Source: Mesorhizobium sp.
Lineage (GTDB): Bacteria > Pseudomonadota > Alphaproteobacteria > Rhizobiales > Rhizobiaceae
Length of the DNA: 64,000 bases
Direction of reading: 5' to 3'
Assembly: GCA_004017275.1 (NCBI GenBank)
Contig: SAKE01000016.1
Location: 78,230 to 142,229 of the forward strand
Below the pieces are notes generated by a model. The model was not told the origin of the DNA. It worked only from the letters and a program-made list of their open reading frames with translations, and did no database searches. Shown here one piece after another: positions 1-7,759 of the stretch; the stretch's first letter is position 1, and every line of letters starts with the position of its first letter. Position numbers and translations under genes: made by a program.

Positions 1-342
1 AGCGCCACAGCGGCAGAGCGTGGCGCGATAAAACGTTTCGCCATCGAGCACGATCTCGGCATGTACGGCCAGCGGGCCGTTCTCACGCAGCCGTACTGTG
101 TTGACCACCGGTGGCTGCTCCTGCGGTCCGCCATCCTTTCTGACGTAAGTGATGGCGCCCGAGGGGCAGCTTTCGGCGATGGCGACGATCTTCTCGACGC
201 TGGCGGCTTCGGGATGAATCCACTGGCCCGGCGCGTTCGGCACGAAGACGTGCGGGTCGCCGAGCACGCAGTTGCGCGAATGGATGCAGCGCCTGCCGGA
301 AAACCCGACGTCGATCTTGTCGCCTTCGACCATACCGGCCAT
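1..342 (-). CDS. Fer4_19/CDGSH iron-sulfur protein (partial, 3' end off window)
   Basis: The reading frame starts at ATG 342, with an AGGAG ribosome site 7 bases upstream, and runs off the window edge after 114 codons. The N-terminal part has the spaced cysteines of a divergent mono-cluster 4Fe-4S ferredoxin (RRCIHSRNC near residues 15-25, then SCPSGAITY near 65-75). The C-terminal part begins a CDGSH-type segment (GETFYRATLCRCGA), which normally binds a 2Fe-2S cluster. This two-domain order is known in bacterial YjdI-like proteins thought to act in electron transfer or cluster chemistry. The CDGSH histidine lies outside the window, so the second cluster is inferred. Function beyond iron-sulfur binding is unknown. 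Confidence 0.8.
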   Translation of the reverse strand, partial: MAGMVEGDKIDVGFSGRRCIHSRNCVLGDPHVFVPNAPGQWIHPEAASVEKIVAIAESCPSGAITYVRKDGGPQEQPPVVNTVRLRENGPLAVHAEIVLDGETFYRATLCRCGA

Positions 343-423
343 AGCTGGGCTCCTTTTGCCTGAAGCACGTCGCATCTGAATGGACACGACGCGCCCTGGG
401 TGTTCGCGTAAGCTCTCGTGGGG

Positions 424-468
424 CGCAATTCCGGACGGAAATCCGCTTCACACTTTTCCTGGAATTGC
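424..468. repeat. Short interspersed palindromic repeat, copy 1
   Basis: The element is bounded by GCAATTCC and GGAATTGC (8-bp inverted ends) and contains ACACTTTTCCTGGAATTGC. A second, longer copy lies at 10370-10437 with the same ends and the same inner ACACTTTTCC block. It sits between the 510-881 gene and the iron-sulfur gene. Its form suggests a dispersed REP-like intergenic element. Confidence 0.7.
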
Positions 469-509
469 TCTATGGCTCCAGCAGGAAAACCGTCAAGCTG
501 ACAAACCGG

Positions 510-881
510 TCAGGGGACCAGATTGATCTCCTCGGTCTCGCCGCCGCTGCAGGTATAGCAGCAATCCTCGCATTTTTCCTTGTTGCCGGGGCCGACGCCC
601 CAATAGGTGCCCTCGTCGCCGTCGACCCAGGCGCCGTAACAGATCGATTCACCGGTGTTGCAGGATATCGGCAGCTGCTTGGTCTCGCCATCGTCGAGGT
701 AGAAGTCCTTGTCGTCACCCGGCCAGACATAGTCGCGGTCCTGGCTGTAGAGCTCGACGCGCATGGCATTGGGATGGCCGTTCTTGATGGCAAAGGTGAC
801 ATCGTCGGCATGCGCCGCCGGCACGAACAGCATAACGAGAGACAGCGCGGCCAGCGTGCGGCGCGCATAGGCATGAAACAT
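510..881 (-). CDS. Secreted six-cysteine protein of unknown family, paralogue A
   Basis: The product has about 123 residues. Start ATG 881 is preceded by AGGGGG, and a longer frame upstream lacks such a site. Residues 1-25 form a signal peptide (arginine-rich start, hydrophobic core, cleavage near AHA-DD). The mature domain of about 98 residues has six cysteines as C-x6-C and C-x2-C-C-x2-C, around the shared block ICYGAWVDG and a GVGP motif, and it ends in NLVP. The next gene (1008-1364) has the same cysteines and blocks, so the two arose by tandem duplication. I do not recognise the family. The pattern suggests a disulfide-stabilised or metal-binding periplasmic or exported protein. Confidence 0.8.
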   Translation of the reverse strand: MFHAYARRTLAALSLVMLFVPAAHADDVTFAIKNGHPNAMRVELYSQDRDYVWPGDDKDFYLDDGETKQLPISCNTGESICYGAWVDGDEGTYWGVGPGNKEKCEDCCYTCSGGETEEINLVP

Positions 882-1007
882 GGTAACCCCCTGAATAAGC
901 GGCCCATCCGGCCGCGGGGCGACCATCGCATGCTGCGTTGAATCGCGGAAGTGGATCGGGTGCGCCGATCCCTGACTTAATTTGGGTCCGACGCCGGCTT
1001 CTGCCCT

Positions 1008-1364
1008 CTACGGCACCAGATCGACCGTCTCGGTCGAATGCTCCACGCAGATAAAGCAACAGGTGTCGCAGGGCTGGTCGTTGTCCGGCCCGACGCCGGC
1101 TGAGATGCTGTCATTGCCGTCGACCCAAGCGCCGTAGCAGATATGTTCGCCCTGATTGCACGAGAGCGGCACGGATTTCTGCGAACCGGGATCGATCAGG
1201 AACACCTTGTCGTTGCCGGGCCAGACCGTCTCGCGGTCGCGGCTGAACAGCTCGACCGCGACCGCTTCCTTGCGCAGGTTCTTGACGAAGAAGGCCATCT
1301 CGGCGGCCTGCGCCGAGGTGGTGAAGAGCAAGGCCGCCAGTGCAGCCATACGAAAGAGCGTCAC
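1008..1364 (-). CDS. Secreted six-cysteine protein of unknown family, paralogue B
   Basis: The preferred start is GTG 1364, preceded by GAGG. ATG 1400 in the same frame would add 12 residues before the signal peptide. The signal peptide ends near SAQA-AE. The mature part repeats the pattern of the neighbouring gene: VELFSRDRETVWPGNDK, SCNQGEHICYGAWVDG, GVGP, CDTCCFIC and a NLVP-like end (VDLVP). All six cysteines are kept while many surface residues differ, which points to selection on the fold. It lies upstream of paralogue A on the same strand with a gap of about 125 bases, so co-transcription is possible but not certain. No known function. Confidence 0.75.
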   Translation of the reverse strand: MTLFRMAALAALLFTTSAQAAEMAFFVKNLRKEAVAVELFSRDRETVWPGNDKVFLIDPGSQKSVPLSCNQGEHICYGAWVDGNDSISAGVGPDNDQPCDTCCFICVEHSTETVDLVP

Positions 1365-1577
1365 CGTCGGACCTCGCGAATCAGAGCGGCAGAATCGCAT
1401 GCCTGCCGGCGACTAGGAAGACGCAGCACCCTCCGCCGCGATCTCACGTCCCAGCCGCACCGTTTCCCGCACCAAAAGGTCGATATCCTCGCCTCAATTC
1501 CGCAGGGTTAACGAAGTCGGAAGGAGTTGTTTAACCGTTCGCAGCTATGTCACCGCTGGGGGGCCGACAAAGTGAGT

Positions 1578-1760
1578 ATGATGAGCAACAGCCCCGACAA
1601 GCGCAATGAATGGCGCGCCATCTTTTACGTGCAAGCTCGCGTTGCCATCCTGTTTGTCCCTGTGGTCGCCAGCCTGCTGATCATCGCAGCGCTTGCCGGC
1701 ACCGAACGCAAATCCGTTCCCAGCCCGATCGACCCAACCGTCACCGGTTCCGTGCGATAG
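1578..1760 (+). CDS. Small single-span membrane protein, hypothetical
   Basis: About 60 residues, starting at ATG 1578 (MMSNSPDKRNEW). A hydrophobic helix spans about residues 22-39 (AILFVPVVASLLIIAAL), followed by a short tail ending PTVTGSVR. Its 3' end faces the end of the zinc finger gene at 1775. No recognised domain. Support comes from the clean helix and the charged N-terminus only, so this may be a chance frame. Confidence 0.4.
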   Translation: MMSNSPDKRNEWRAIFYVQARVAILFVPVVASLLIIAALAGTERKSVPSPIDPTVTGSVR

Positions 1761-1774
1761 ACCGGCCTCGGCCG

Positions 1775-2083
1775 TCAAACAAAGCGCGGGATCGGGCCGT
1801 TCTGCGGGGTCACGTCGTCGCCGAGGTCGACAAACACCTCGTCGACATAGCACCATGCCCAGCCTTCCGGCGGATCGTAACCCTCGATGATCGGATGCTT
1901 GGTGGCGTGAAAATGTTTGGTGGCGTGGCGGTTGGGCGAGTCGTCGCAGCAGCCGACATGGCCGCAGGTGCGGCAGAGCCGCAGATGCACCCATTGCGAC
2001 CCGCTCTTCAGGCATTCCTCGCAGCCGAGAGCGCTCGGCGTCACCTTCCTGATGTCGCGCGTATGTCTGCATTCGTCCATCAT
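1775..2083 (-). CDS. UBP-type zinc finger domain protein
   Basis: The product has 102 residues. The start ATG 2083 overlaps the stop of the upstream reductase frame (ATGA at 2080-2083), so the two are translationally coupled. The whole protein is one zf-UBP domain: C5, H7, C21, C24, C37, C40, C45 and later histidines in RHATKHFHATKHPII give the cross-braced zinc ligands, and the WCYVDEVFVD ending is typical. In eukaryotes this fold binds the free C-terminal Gly-Gly of ubiquitin. Stand-alone bacterial versions are known, but their ligand is not. Context links it to redox and cyclic-nucleotide signalling. Confidence 0.85.
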   Translation of the reverse strand: MMDECRHTRDIRKVTPSALGCEECLKSGSQWVHLRLCRTCGHVGCCDDSPNRHATKHFHATKHPIIEGYDPPEGWAWCYVDEVFVDLGDDVTPQNGPIPRFV

Positions 2084-3765
2084 GGTCTCCCGGCTGTTCG
2101 AGATGCGTCGGCATCGCCGCGTGCGAGATAGGCGTGCAAGGCCGCCACCACCTGGGCGCCTTCGCCGACGGCCGCCGCGACGCGTTTGATCGAGCCGGCA
2201 CGGACATCGCCGATGGCGAACACGCCGCTGCGGCTCGTCTCCATCTGCGCCGATCCCAGTTCCGCTCCGGTGCGCACGAAACCCTTGGCGTCCAGCGCCA
2301 CATCGCAGTTCGCCAGCCAATCGGTGTTCGGGTCAGCGCCGATGAAGAGAAAGAGATGGCGGATCGGGCGCGTCGTTTCCACGCCGGTGGCGCGATTGCG
2401 CCAGCGCACGGCGGCAAGATTGCCCTCGTCGCCCTCCAGCGCTTCGATCTCGGTTCCGGTCAGCACCTCAATGTTCGGCTGCGCCCTGATGCGCTCGACC
2501 AGATAATGCGACATGCTGGCTTCAAGGCTGCCGCCGCGCACCAGCAGCGCCACCTTGCGCGCGTGGCTGGCCAGATACACCGCTGCCTGTCCGGCCGAAT
2601 TGCCGGCGCCGACCAGCGCCACTTCCTGGCTCGCGCAAAGCCGCCCTTCGATGGGTGACGCCCAATAATGCACGCACGTTCCCTCGAACTGCGCCAGATT
2701 GGCGACATCGAGGCGGCGATAGCGCGCGCCGCTGGCGATCACCACGCTGCGCGTGCGCACTGTCTCGCCGTCGCCGACATCGAGCATATAGCGGGCGCCC
2801 GACGCGTCGGTGGCGGCGCTCAAAAGCTTCGCCTCGTCCGGTATGACCATTTCGACGCCGAATTACTGCGCCTGGTTGTAGGCGCGCGCCATCAGTGCCA
2901 TGCCGGTAATGCCTGTGGGGAAACCGAGATAGTTCTCGATGCGCGACGAGGCGCCGGCCTGACCGCCGAAGGCACGGCAATCGAGCACGATGGTCGACAG
3001 GCCTTCGGAGGCCGCATAGACCGCCGCCGCCAGCCCCGCCGGTCCGGCGCCGACAATGGCCACGTCATACACCGTGTCGGCATCGATCGGCCGCAGCAGG
3101 CCGATGCAGCGGGCAAGATCCTTTTCGACCGGGTTGCGCAGCAGCCTGCCGTTCGGACAGAGCACGATCGGCAGATGGTGCGGATCGACCTCGAAGCGCT
3201 CGACAAGGGTTTTGGCGCAGGGATCGCTGTCGGAATCGAGCACGCGGTGCGGTTGGCCGCTGCGGGCGAGAAACCCCTGCAGCCGCAACACGTCGCCATT
3301 GCCGACGGGTCCGATGATGATCGGCCCGCTGGTGGCGCTTTCCAGCAGCCCGACCCGACGCAGGATCAGCGCCCGCATGATCCGCTCGCCGAGATTGGCC
3401 TCCTGCACCATCAGGTCGCGCAGCCGTTGTGAGGCGATGACGAAAGCCTCCACCGGCTCGACTGCCTCGACATTGACCAGCGAAGGTCGCGCCGAGAGCT
3501 GGGCCAGCTCGCCGACAAAACTGCCCGGACCGTGCGTGACGATCGTCTCGCGCCGGCCGAGCCCACCACCTTGGGTGATGTCGACCTTGCCTGACAATAC
3601 GACGATCAGACCGGGTGCCACATCGCCTGCCGTGACGATGTGCTCGCCTGCGGCATAGGCGCTGGCCTCACCGAACCGGCGCATGCGGTCGATGTCCACC
3701 TCGACCAGCGTCGGGAAGGCCTGGTCGCGGCGGGCGCCGAAGATTGCGGTGGCGGATTGAGACAT
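2080..3765 (-). pseudogene. Cyclic-nucleotide-binding/thioredoxin-reductase-like fusion, interrupted by in-frame TAA
   Basis: A single frame from ATG 3765 (MSQSATAIFG) to 2080 would encode about 561 residues but is cut by a TAA codon at 2865-2863. The reading is YNQAQ-stop-FGVEMVIPDE. The N-terminal part has a cNMP-binding domain (residues about 20-135, AGEHIVTAGDVAPG, PGSFVGELA). Next comes a linker domain, then the FAD motif VGAGPAGLAAAVYAA and FGGQAG, the NAD(P) motif VGAGNSAGQAAVYLA and the closing FAIGDVRAGS. The redox CxxC of true thioredoxin reductases is absent: the matching place reads HYWASPIEG. A lysine codon changed to TAA is the simplest cause. Reinitiation at ATG 2850 could give a separate C-terminal piece, but without the FAD GxGxxG motif. 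A sequencing error is possible. Confidence 0.85.
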
Positions 3766-3935
3766 GGTTGCGAGCGTAGCGAAACGGCCGCGGAGTTTGA
3801 AGCGGTTTGTTCGGCGCCTGACCGGAAGGGGAGGTGGTTGATGGCCCTCGACGTCGTCATCCTCGGGCTTGCGGGGATGACGAAGTTCTTGGACGGCATC
3901 TATAAAAGCTGATCCCGTTGGTAGTCGGGAAAAAA

Positions 3936-4020
3936 TGGTGCCCAGAAGAGGACTCGAACCTCCACTCCTTGCGGAACACGGACCTGAACCGTGCGCGTCT
4001 ACCAATTCCGCCATCTGGGC
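3936..4020 (-). tRNA. tRNA-Leu (anticodon CAG)
   Basis: Read on the minus strand it starts GCCCAGATGGCGGAATTGG and ends GGTTCGAGTCCTCTTCTGGGC followed by an encoded CCA. The 7-bp acceptor stem GCCCAGA/TCTGGGC pairs fully, and the anticodon loop is TTCAGGT, giving CAG. The variable arm is long, as expected for class II leucine tRNA. It is a single gene, with no integrase or attachment-site duplication seen next to it. Confidence 0.95.
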
Positions 4021-4114
4021 TGGTGCGGGCTCATGTAAGCGGGCAAGTGATGTGTGTCAACGCGCTTTTTTCGAGGGCTGACGCTTGCCGGCTCAGTTTC
4101 GGGCGTTGGCGCTG

Positions 4115-4278
4115 CCCCTCACCTGCCTACCGGCATCCTCTCCCCGTATAGTGACGGGGAGAGGGACGCTCTCATCGCCGATTTCGCCAATCGTCTGCGT
4201 TTGCAAGAAGGTGCCGGCGCTACGGCCAGCCCCCTCGCCCCGTTTACGGGGAGAGGATGCCGGCAGCCAGGTGAGGGG
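4115..4278. repeat. Mosaic intergenic palindromic repeat, family A copy 1
   Basis: The outer arms CCCCTCACCTG and CAGGTGAGGGG bound inner arms GGCATCCTCTCCCC and GGGGAGAGGATGCC, with another small hairpin CTCCCCGTATAGTGACGGGGAG. A related copy lies at 8953-9121, sharing GCATCCTCTCCCCGTATAG and the central TTGCAAGAAGG block. It fills the space between tRNA-Leu and gpmA, whose 3' end it adjoins, so it may end transcription or protect mRNA. Confidence 0.8.
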
Positions 4279-4329
4279 CGGCGGCGGCTTCGAAAAATTG
4301 GTCTCGAACGCAGTGACCAAGCTGCCGCC

Positions 4330-4950
4330 TCAGTCAGCCAGCACTTCCTTGGACGCCACGGTCGAATCGGCGTTGAGCTGGTAGATGACCGGAACGCCGG
4401 TGCCGAGCTCCAGCTTGACGATCTCCTCGCCCGACTTGCCGTCCAGCGCCATGATCAGGGCGCGCAGCGAGTTGCCGTGCGCGGCGACCAGCACCGTGCC
4501 GCCGCGCAGCACATGCGGCTGCAGATCGTGCAGGTAATAGGGCCAGACGCGGGCGCCGGTGTCCTTCAGGCTTTCGCCGGCGGGCGGCGGCACGTCGTAG
4601 GAGCGGCGCCAGACATGCACCTGCTCTTCGCCCCATTTCTTGCGGGCGTCGTCCTTGTTGAGGCCGGAGAGGTCGCCATAGTCGCGCTCGTTCAGTGCCT
4701 GGTCGCGGATGGTTGTCAGATTGCTTTGGCCGACCGCGTCGAGAATGTGCTGGCAGGTTTTTTGCGCCCGGACCAGTGCCGAGGTGAAGGCGATGTCGAA
4801 TTTCAGGCCGCGCGCGTTGAGCTTCTGCCCGGCGGACTTGGCCTCGGCATGCCCCTGCTCGGTCAGGTCGACATCGCGCCAGCCGGTGAACAGGTTCTTC
4901 AAATTCCATTCGCTCTGGCCGTGGCGCACGAGCACGAGGGTTCTCGACAT
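4330..4950 (-). CDS. gpmA: 2,3-bisphosphoglycerate-dependent phosphoglycerate mutase
   Basis: 206 residues, starting ATG 4950 (MSRTLVLVRHGQSEWN). It interconverts 3- and 2-phosphoglycerate in glycolysis and gluconeogenesis in the cytosol. The catalytic phosphohistidine is H10 in RHGQSEW. NLFTGWRDVDLTEQG, ALNERDYGDLSG and the second histidine motif AAHGNSLRAL are all present. It is the last gene of the run glk-ABC exporter-dapB-gpmA, 32 bases after dapB. Length is typical for the short alphaproteobacterial dPGM. Confidence 0.96.
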   Translation of the reverse strand: MSRTLVLVRHGQSEWNLKNLFTGWRDVDLTEQGHAEAKSAGQKLNARGLKFDIAFTSALVRAQKTCQHILDAVGQSNLTTIRDQALNERDYGDLSGLNKDDARKKWGEEQVHVWRRSYDVPPPAGESLKDTGARVWPYYLHDLQPHVLRGGTVLVAAHGNSLRALIMALDGKSGEEIVKLELGTGVPVIYQLNADSTVASKEVLAD

Positions 4951-4982
4951 GTTTGCTCCCTTCAAGTTGGCAGATAGGTCGC

Positions 4983-5825
4983 TCAGCTCAGGCCGAGCAC
5001 ATCCCGCATCGAATACAGTCCCGGCTTCGTGCCGCGCGCCCAAAGCGCCGCCTTGACGGCGCCGCGGGCGAAGATGGCGCGGTCCTCGGCATGGTGGGCA
5101 AGCGTGATGCGCTCGCCAGTGCCGGCCAGCATCACGCTGTGGTCACCGACGACGGAGCCGCCGCGCAGCGTGGCAAAGCCGATCGAGCCCGTCTTGCGCA
5201 CGCCCGTGTGGCCATCGCGGACCCGTACATCATTGCCGGCCAACGCGATGCCGCGCCCGGCGGCGGCGGCTTCGCCGAGCAGAAGTGCGGTGCCCGACGG
5301 CGCGTCGACCTTGTGCTTGTGGTGCATTTCGAGGATCTCGATGTCGAAATCGTCGGCGTCGAGCGCGCGCGCCGCCTGTTCGACCAGCACCGCCAGAAGA
5401 TTGACGCCGAGGCTCATATTGCCCGACTTGACGATTGTCGCATGGCGCGCCGCTGCCGCGATCTTGGCATTGTCGTCGGCCGAGCAACCCGTCGTGCCGA
5501 TGACATGGACGATGCGCGCCTGCGCCGCATAGCCGGCGAATTCGACTGATGAGGCTGGCGTGGTGAAATCGAGCACGCCGTCCGCCTTGGCGAAGACCGG
5601 CAACGGATCATCGCCGATCGGCACATTGATGATGCCGATGCCGGCCAGCTCGCCGGCATCCTTACCCAGATAGGGCGAACCCGACCGCTCGACCGCGCCG
5701 ATGACCCGCGCGCCGGGGATGGTGTGGATGGCGCGGATCAGCGTCTGGCCCATGCGGCCGGCAGCGCCCACCACCACCAGGCCCATATCGGTTGCCGGTC
5801 TGTCGGTTGCTGATGTCTCGCTCAT
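4983..5825 (-). CDS. dapB: 4-hydroxy-tetrahydrodipicolinate reductase
   Basis: 280 residues. It catalyses the NAD(P)H-dependent second step of the lysine/diaminopimelate branch from aspartate. The N-terminal nucleotide-binding motif VVVGAAGRMGQT is at residues 17-28. The catalytic motif EMHHKHKVDAPSGT is at 166-179, with the catalytic histidine pair and lysine. GTTG near 110 and the C-terminal GLYSMRDVLGL ending are typical. Its start overlaps the stop of the upstream ABC gene by 3 bases, showing translational coupling. The N-terminus carries about 13 extra residues, so an internal ATG at residue 14 is an alternative start. Confidence 0.96.
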   Translation of the reverse strand: MSETSATDRPATDMGLVVVGAAGRMGQTLIRAIHTIPGARVIGAVERSGSPYLGKDAGELAGIGIINVPIGDDPLPVFAKADGVLDFTTPASSVEFAGYAAQARIVHVIGTTGCSADDNAKIAAAARHATIVKSGNMSLGVNLLAVLVEQAARALDADDFDIEILEMHHKHKVDAPSGTALLLGEAAAAGRGIALAGNDVRVRDGHTGVRKTGSIGFATLRGGSVVGDHSVMLAGTGERITLAHHAEDRAIFARGAVKAALWARGTKPGLYSMRDVLGLS

Positions 5826-7723
5826 CTGGTGCTCCCGGCGATGCTCTGCGTCTCGGCGTTGCGAGCCGAAGTCTGGATCGGCCCGCTGTCGTCGACAAGC
5901 CCCAGGCCCCTGATGCCCTGGATGCGGTGGAAGCGGGCATAGACGCTGTGCGGATCGGCCATCAGCGAGGCGTGCGTGCCTTCCTCGACCAGCCGGCCTT
6001 GTTCCATGACGATGATGTGGTCGGCATTGACCACCGTCGACAGCCGGTGCGCGATGACGATGGTGGTGCGGCCTTCCATAACCTTTGTGAGCGCCTGTTG
6101 GACGCGAGCCTCAGCCTCGTTGTCGAGCGCCGATGTCGCCTCGTCGAGCAAAAGGATCGGCGCCTGGCGCACGATTGCACGGGCAATCGATACGCGCTGG
6201 CGCTGGCCGCCAGACAGGGTTACGCCATTCTCGCCGACCGGCGTGTCATAGCCCTGCGGTTGCTGGCGGATGAAATCGTCGGCCGCGGCCTGCCCTGCGG
6301 CCTGTTCTATCTCAAGATCGGTGGCACCCGGCCGGCCGTAGCGGATGTTGTCGCGGATGGTGCCTTCGAACAGATAGGGCTGCTGCGAGACATAGGCGAT
6401 AGAGCCGCGCAGCGACTGTTTGGTGACCCTGGAGATGTCCTGGCCATCGATCTCGATGCTGCCCGCCTCGACATCGTAGAAGCGCTGCAACAGCGCCACC
6501 AGCGTCGTCTTGCCGGCGCCCGAGGCGCCGACGATGGCAGTCACCTTGCCGGCGGCTGCGACAAAGCTCAGATCGTGCAGGACCTGCGCCTCCTCGACAT
6601 AGCGGAAGGAGACGTTGTTGAAGCGCACTTCGCCGGAGGTGAACTTCGCCTCGGCGGCGCCCTGCGCGTCGCTCTGCTGCGGCTCGATGTCGAGAAGCTC
6701 GTAGATCATGCGCGCATTGACAAGTGCGCGTTCCATGCCGACCTGCATGCGCGCCAACCGGCGGGCCGGATCATAGGCGAGCGTCAGCGCCGTGATGAAG
6801 GAAAACACCGCGCCCGGCGGCTGGCCGAGAACGGTGGCCCGGTAGCCGGAATAGGCGATGACGCTGGCGAAGGCGATGCCGGCCAGCAGTTCGGAAACCG
6901 GCGTCAGCCGCTCGGAGACGCGGGCGATCTTGTTCGAGCGCTGTTCGGCATCCTCGGCGAGCTTGCTGATGCGGCGCGACAGCTCGTCCTCCATGGTGAA
7001 GGCCTTGACGATGGCGATGCCTTGCGTCGCCTCCTGCATGGCGCCGATCAGCCGCGAGTTGATCTGCACGGATTCGCGCGTGATGCGACGCACCCGGCGC
7101 ATCAGATAGGTGACGGTCCAGATCAGCGGCGGCCCGATCAGCAGCGAGCTCAGCGAGAGGATCGGATCCTGGTAGATCATGACGCCGACCAGGCCGATCA
7201 GCGAAACGGCGTCGCGCGCCGTCGAGGTCACAGTCATCGACATAAGATCGCGAATGCCGTTGACGTTCTCGTTGACCTGCGCCGCCAGCCGCCCGGACCT
7301 TGTGTCGTTGAAGAACGAAACGCCGAGCTTCATCAGATGGTTGAAGATGCGCTGTTGGTAGCGCGCCACCAGATTGTTGCCGATCCTGGCCATGGTCACC
7401 GCCTGGCCATAGCCGGCAAGGCCGCGCAGGATAAAGGCGCCGAGCAGGGCGGCGCAGATCCATGGGATCAGATCGCCGCGCCGTTCGTAAAAGATCTGGT
7501 TGACGACCGGGCTCATGATCCAGGCGGCAAGTGCGGTCGTCGCCGACACGGTGAGCAGGCAGAGGATCGTGAAGATGTACGCGCCCCGATACTCGCGGCC
7601 GTTTTCGCGCAGAATGCGGCGGATAACCGCGACGATCTCGCCCGTACGGGGTTTCGACGGATTGGGGAGCTGAAATGTCAAATCGGAGCGCTTCGTAGGT
7701 TTCCGCTTCCCGCGGCCGGGCAA
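5822..7723 (-). CDS. ABC transporter, fused permease-ATPase exporter (MsbA-like)
   Basis: About 633 residues, reading from a TTG start with GAGGGG upstream; a start further in is possible. The N-terminal half is a six-helix type I exporter domain (about residues 40-340). The C-terminal half is the ATPase: Walker A GASGAGKT near 395, signature LSGGQ near 499, Walker B ILLLDEATS near 523, and switch AHRLS near 558. It resembles lipid/peptide exporters of the MsbA/multidrug family and is likely a homodimer in the inner membrane. Substrate unknown. It lies between glk and dapB in one run, an arrangement that does not itself reveal the cargo. Confidence 0.9.
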   Translation of the reverse strand: MPGRGKRKPTKRSDLTFQLPNPSKPRTGEIVAVIRRILRENGREYRGAYIFTILCLLTVSATTALAAWIMSPVVNQIFYERRGDLIPWICAALLGAFILRGLAGYGQAVTMARIGNNLVARYQQRIFNHLMKLGVSFFNDTRSGRLAAQVNENVNGIRDLMSMTVTSTARDAVSLIGLVGVMIYQDPILSLSSLLIGPPLIWTVTYLMRRVRRITRESVQINSRLIGAMQEATQGIAIVKAFTMEDELSRRISKLAEDAEQRSNKIARVSERLTPVSELLAGIAFASVIAYSGYRATVLGQPPGAVFSFITALTLAYDPARRLARMQVGMERALVNARMIYELLDIEPQQSDAQGAAEAKFTSGEVRFNNVSFRYVEEAQVLHDLSFVAAAGKVTAIVGASGAGKTTLVALLQRFYDVEAGSIEIDGQDISRVTKQSLRGSIAYVSQQPYLFEGTIRDNIRYGRPGATDLEIEQAAGQAAADDFIRQQPQGYDTPVGENGVTLSGGQRQRVSIARAIVRQAPILLLDEATSALDNEAEARVQQALTKVMEGRTTIVIAHRLSTVVNADHIIVMEQGRLVEEGTHASLMADPHSVYARFHRIQGIRGLGLVDDSGPIQTSARNAETQSIAGSTR

Positions 7724-7759
7724 TTCGGCACCCCTCTTAACGCCAAGCGGCCGGCTTGC

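Noticed and set aside
510..1364. Toxin-immunity pair reading of the two cysteine proteins
   Set aside because: The two are clear paralogues with the same signal peptide layout, not a toxin and an unrelated antidote.
3766..4014. Upstream extension of the cNMP-binding/reductase frame (MAELVDAHGSG...)
   Set aside because: It is the translation of the tRNA-Leu gene and its leader in the same frame, not protein-coding. The start at 3765 fits the domain.
3936..4020. tRNA-Leu as an integration site
   Set aside because: No integrase gene and no repeat of the tRNA 3' end were seen in the window.
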